From positions 50,580 to 114,579 of the forward strand of contig CAJUMF010000008.1 in NCBI GenBank assembly GCA_910586965.1: a stretch of DNA of 64,000 nt, given 5' to 3'. Source of the stretch: an uncultured Dorea sp. (GTDB lineage Bacteria; Bacillota; Clostridia; Lachnospirales; Lachnospiraceae). Both the position numbers and the translations under genes were made by a program. Of this stretch, positions 61,511 through 64,000 are shown piece after piece. The stretch's first letter is position 1, and each line of letters opens with the position of its first letter. Under the pieces are notes generated by a model. The model made no database searches. It saw only the letters and a program-made list of their open reading frames with translations, and had not been told where the DNA came from.

Positions 61511-61527
61511 GAGGTTCTCCTGCCTAA

Positions 61528-62319
61528 TTATAGATTCGCCAAAAACTCTCCTATGCAGTAATTCACAAAATTAGGATTATCAACATTAGAATTATGTGCT
61601 GCATTGGGAATCCAGGTAATCTTTATGTCCGTTCTTTTTGACCATTCTTTATTATATTGTTTTACTTTTCCTGTATTATCCTTTTCTCCTACTAATATTA
61701 ACAACGGACAAGGTATTTGTAATTCCCTGTTATCTTCTAAAAATCCCGCATAGCCAATTCCCATCAAATGACAGAGTTCTGCTTTTTCATAATCACTAAC
61801 CATTTCAAGCATATTATCTCGTCCTGCTTTTGTAACAGCATTTTGTCTTGCCATTGATGCTTTAAGCATTTTTTCTGAAAATGGTTTGCATATCCATTCA
61901 ATCTGTTTTAACCACCAAATGTCTGATTTGGAATAATAATTACCGAATGGCGTTGAATCGATTGACACAAATCCTATTACCATTTCAGGATACCTTGAAA
62001 TAAAAGACTGTGCAATAAAACCACCTATTGATTGTCCAATCAATACAACTTCTTTTATTTGCAATTTATTCAATATTTGTAACATCACGACAACTGCATC
62101 CTCATACGAAAAATTTGAATATGGTCTTGATTTTCCATGTGCAGGTGCATCCCATGCTATCACATTATATTTGTCACTTAAAAATTCAATTTGCTTATCA
62201 AACATTGCATGATTTGCAGTTAATCCATGTAAAAGAAAAACTGTCCTCCTGGCAAAATCAATATTGGTATACCAATAATATACAGACCCATTTTTACATT
62301 CTAATATCGCTTGTTGCAT
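61528..62319 (-). CDS. Alpha/beta hydrolase
   Basis: 263 residues from MQQAILECKN at 62319 (GGTGGTGAG upstream); a TTG at 62340 is an alternative. The fold is intact: HGLTANHAMF oxyanion region, nucleophile GQSIGG, acid D in LILVGEKDNTGK and His in PNAAHNSNVDNP. A small-molecule esterase or lactonase is likely, but the substrate is unknown. First cassette of the array. Confidence 0.88.
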   Translation of the reverse strand: MQQAILECKNGSVYYWYTNIDFARRTVFLLHGLTANHAMFDKQIEFLSDKYNVIAWDAPAHGKSRPYSNFSYEDAVVVMLQILNKLQIKEVVLIGQSIGGFIAQSFISRYPEMVIGFVSIDSTPFGNYYSKSDIWWLKQIEWICKPFSEKMLKASMARQNAVTKAGRDNMLEMVSDYEKAELCHLMGIGYAGFLEDNRELQIPCPLLILVGEKDNTGKVKQYNKEWSKRTDIKITWIPNAAHNSNVDNPNFVNYCIGEFLANL

Positions 62320-62340
62320 ATTTTTATATCTCACCACCAA

Positions 62341-62616
62341 ATTCCGATTGTGATTTGATGATTTTTAAGGGAAATATTAGCTGTTATATTTTGTTATTAA
62401 AATCTCCGCTAACCCTTGAAAACACTAAGTTTATCGCAGGTGAGCTTTCCCTTATCGTTTCCCTTGTGTTATATCTTCCCACAGGGCATTACGAACCCTG
62501 ATAAGGGAAAAAATGAGGGAAACAAAATCACATAAAACATTATAACACAAAATATACGGGAATTGGTAAACTGATTGAAATGCTTTCAAAAAATCAATGA
62601 AAAGAGGACAGATAAA
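62341..62616. other. AT-rich gap with a paired inverted repeat
   Basis: No gene is supported. TTTCCCTTATC (62446-62456) and GATAAGGGAAA (62500-62510) are exact inverted repeats 43 bases apart, with further GTTTCCC/GGGAAAC copies nearby. This resembles a recombinase or regulator binding region. Confidence 0.55.
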
Positions 62617-62856
62617 ATGAATATGATTTACGCAACATACAATATCCACCATAACAGCATTGACGTATACACTTATGCAGGCTACTTTTTACGGATAGAC
62701 TGCAATAAAGCGGAAGAAGGATTAAAAACTACCCCTTGCTCTGAATGTGCCTTAAATGCTCTGGCAATAGACGAACCGCTTGAATACGCAAGGCTCTATC
62801 TTGATGGAAATATGCAGATGTGGGTGGATGCGGAAGATTCATTGGAATTGTGGTAA
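62617..62856 (+). CDS. DUF6061-family small protein
   Basis: 79 residues from MNMIYATYNIHHNSIDVYTYAG at 62617 (AAGAGGAC upstream); a longer in-frame start at 62575 lacks a ribosome site. The pattern (YNIHHNSIDVYT...IDCNKAEEG...LDEPLEYARLYLDG-like) fits DUF6061, a small family common on Firmicutes mobile elements. Function unknown. Confidence 0.72.
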   Translation: MNMIYATYNIHHNSIDVYTYAGYFLRIDCNKAEEGLKTTPCSECALNALAIDEPLEYARLYLDGNMQMWVDAEDSLELW

Positions 62857-62923
62857 TTTTTATAATTACTATATCAATATTTGCATAGTGTAGCTTTTTA
62901 ATGAACAAATTGAAACAAATTAA

Positions 62924-62968
62924 CTGAACCGATAACTGCTAATTATATATGTTATCGGTTCAGCTTTT
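62924..62968 (+). terminator. Strong terminator between DUF6061 and the histidine kinase
   Basis: CTGAACCGATAAC and GTTATCGGTTCAG form a perfect 13-bp stem, followed by CTTTTTC. It can serve both converging transcripts. Confidence 0.88.
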
Positions 62969-63014
62969 TCTAAATTAACACTTATGACAAGAGGTAATAA
63001 AACCGTTCATATTT

Positions 63015-64000
63015 TTATTTGGGAAATGTTACAATAACCGTCGTGCCTTTTCCGACATGACTTTTTACATCAACTTTAGCATTATGGATTTTAGCGGCGT
63101 GTTTCACAATAGAAAGCCCAAGCCCGGTTCCCCCTACTGCCTTAGAATGGCTCTTATCAACACGATAGAAACGCTCAAAAATCCGCTCTTGATGTTCGGG
63201 TGCAATTCCTATCCCTGTGTCCTCCACTGATAAAACTACCATGCCGTTTTCATTCTGTATGTTCACCATTACTTTTCCATTTTCATGGTTATACTTAATC
63301 GCATTGTCACAAAGATTATAAATCACACTGTATAAAAGCTGGGGTATGCCGTTAAGGGGAGCCGGAACGCCGGAAAGCTCCAATGCAACACATACGGTAT
63401 CTGCCTGTGGCTCTAAGCTCTGTACCGCCTTTTCTGCCAATGTGTATAAGTCGATATTTTCCCTCTGCATATCGTCCGCACCTTCGTCAAGGTGCGAAAG
63501 ACTGATAATGTCCTCTACAAGCCGTATCATTCGTCCGGCTTCATCATAAATCTTTCCGGCAAAGGGTATTTTATCATTCTCCTTTACCATATCGTTTTTC
63601 AAAAGCTCCGCATACCCGGAAATGGAGTGAAGCGGGGTTTTTAATTCATGGGACACATTAGCGGTAAATTCGCGCCGTATCTGTTCCGCTTTTTCTTTTT
63701 CTGTCACATTGAAAAAGAAAAGCGCGGCTCCTTTCACAATGTTTTCAGAAGTGATCGGGTTAGCGTCAATTTGATAGCTTTCTCCATGTAGCCGGATAAT
63801 GTTTTCGCCCCGTTCTCCGTGCAAGGCTTTCGTAAGGATTTCCTGCAATTCAAGATTACGGCATAAGGACAGCATATCAGAACCGATACAGTCTGTGTCA
63901 GCGTCCAACAGTTTTCTTGCCGCAGGGTTTATACTGATAATTTTCCCTTTTTGATTTAAGAGAATCATGCCCTCATTCATGCTGCCGATAATCGTATTTA
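63015..64000 (-). CDS. PhoR-type sensor histidine kinase (5' end outside window)
   Basis: The open frame runs past the right edge (codons before MNEGMILL are still open), so the N-terminal sensor and membrane parts are missing. Visible parts are a PAS domain (MILLNQKGKIISINPAARKLL), HisKA with the phosphorylated His in FTANVSHELKTPL, and HATPase motifs NLCDNAIKYNHENG, DTGIGIAPEHQERIF and GTGLGLSIVKH. It autophosphorylates and signals to a response regulator that is probably encoded beyond the window. Signal unknown. Confidence 0.93.
   Translation of the reverse strand, partial: NTIIGSMNEGMILLNQKGKIISINPAARKLLDADTDCIGSDMLSLCRNLELQEILTKALHGERGENIIRLHGESYQIDANPITSENIVKGAALFFFNVTEKEKAEQIRREFTANVSHELKTPLHSISGYAELLKNDMVKENDKIPFAGKIYDEAGRMIRLVEDIISLSHLDEGADDMQRENIDLYTLAEKAVQSLEPQADTVCVALELSGVPAPLNGIPQLLYSVIYNLCDNAIKYNHENGKVMVNIQNENGMVVLSVEDTGIGIAPEHQERIFERFYRVDKSHSKAVGGTGLGLSIVKHAAKIHNAKVDVKSHVGKGTTVIVTFPK

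Noticed and set aside
62452..62652. 66-residue minus-strand frame
   Set aside because: It lies over the inverted-repeat gap and the DUF6061 start, with no ribosome site and no family match.

Overview
The window looks like the chromosome of a gut-type Lachnospiraceae (Clostridium cluster XIVa) or a close relative. This is inferred from gene content: PPi-type phosphofructokinases, class II GalT, GPH and binding-protein-dependent sugar importers, a GH4 alpha-galactosidase, PadR/HAAS pairs, a DUF6061 protein and Gram-positive AGGAGG ribosome sites. No rRNA, CRISPR array or complete insertion sequence is visible. Two tRNA genes are present (Arg-ACG, Ser-CGA).

Layout. 1-3.1 kb: the end of a carbohydrate ABC importer operon, divergent from a LacI regulator (3.35-4.4 kb) across a region with clear LacI-type operators. 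4.4-10.9 kb: a second sugar operon on the minus strand (binding protein, two permeases, GH4 alpha-galactosidase, Gfo/Idh oxidoreductase, zinc-less MDR dehydrogenase), divergent from an AraC regulator and a GH2 glycosidase (11.0-13.7 kb). 13.8-15.4 kb: a small gene graveyard (GPH transporter, ATP-NAD kinase and glycine-dehydrogenase remnants). 15.4-23 kb: a glycosyltransferase and two paralogous PPi-type phosphofructokinases flanking a two-gene operon of a pseudokinase-TM-TPR protein and a repeat-rich surface protein. 23.2-31.2 kb: one minus-strand run from a large beta-propeller-like/solute-binding lipoprotein through two permeases, an HlyD-type adaptor and a MacB-like permease to glpK and a small DUF1667 gene. 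31.2-33.0 kb: a PadR regulator with small membrane and secreted proteins. 33.7-35.7 kb: tRNA-Arg and two tandem nucleotidyltransferases. 35.8-40.8 kb: blaI-blaR1 convergent with an operon of unknown extracytoplasmic proteins that carries the same operator motif. 41-46 kb: pyridoxal-type kinase, galT-galK with a divergent AraC regulator, then tRNA-Ser followed by an integrase fragment. 46.7-52.9 kb: a secreted FN3 protein and the conserved pyrH-frr-uppS-cdsA-dxr-rseP block. 53-56.6 kb: MarR-MATE, and an ECF sigma factor with a DUF4179 partner. 56.7-62.4 kb: an AT-rich run of about ten small, unrelated, same-strand genes separated by recurring short repeats. 62.4-64 kb: a DUF6061 gene and a PhoR-type histidine kinase cut by the window end.

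How it fits together. The left half is mostly carbohydrate import and breakdown, especially galactosides (GH4 with CHSV motif, GH2, galK/galT), feeding glycolysis through PPi-type phosphofructokinases. The most unusual parts are the cassette-like array at 56.7-62.4 kb, the importer/HlyD/MacB hybrid operon at 24.8-31.2 kb with no ATPase, the BlaI operators in front of a non-beta-lactamase operon, and the pseudokinase/surface-protein pair.
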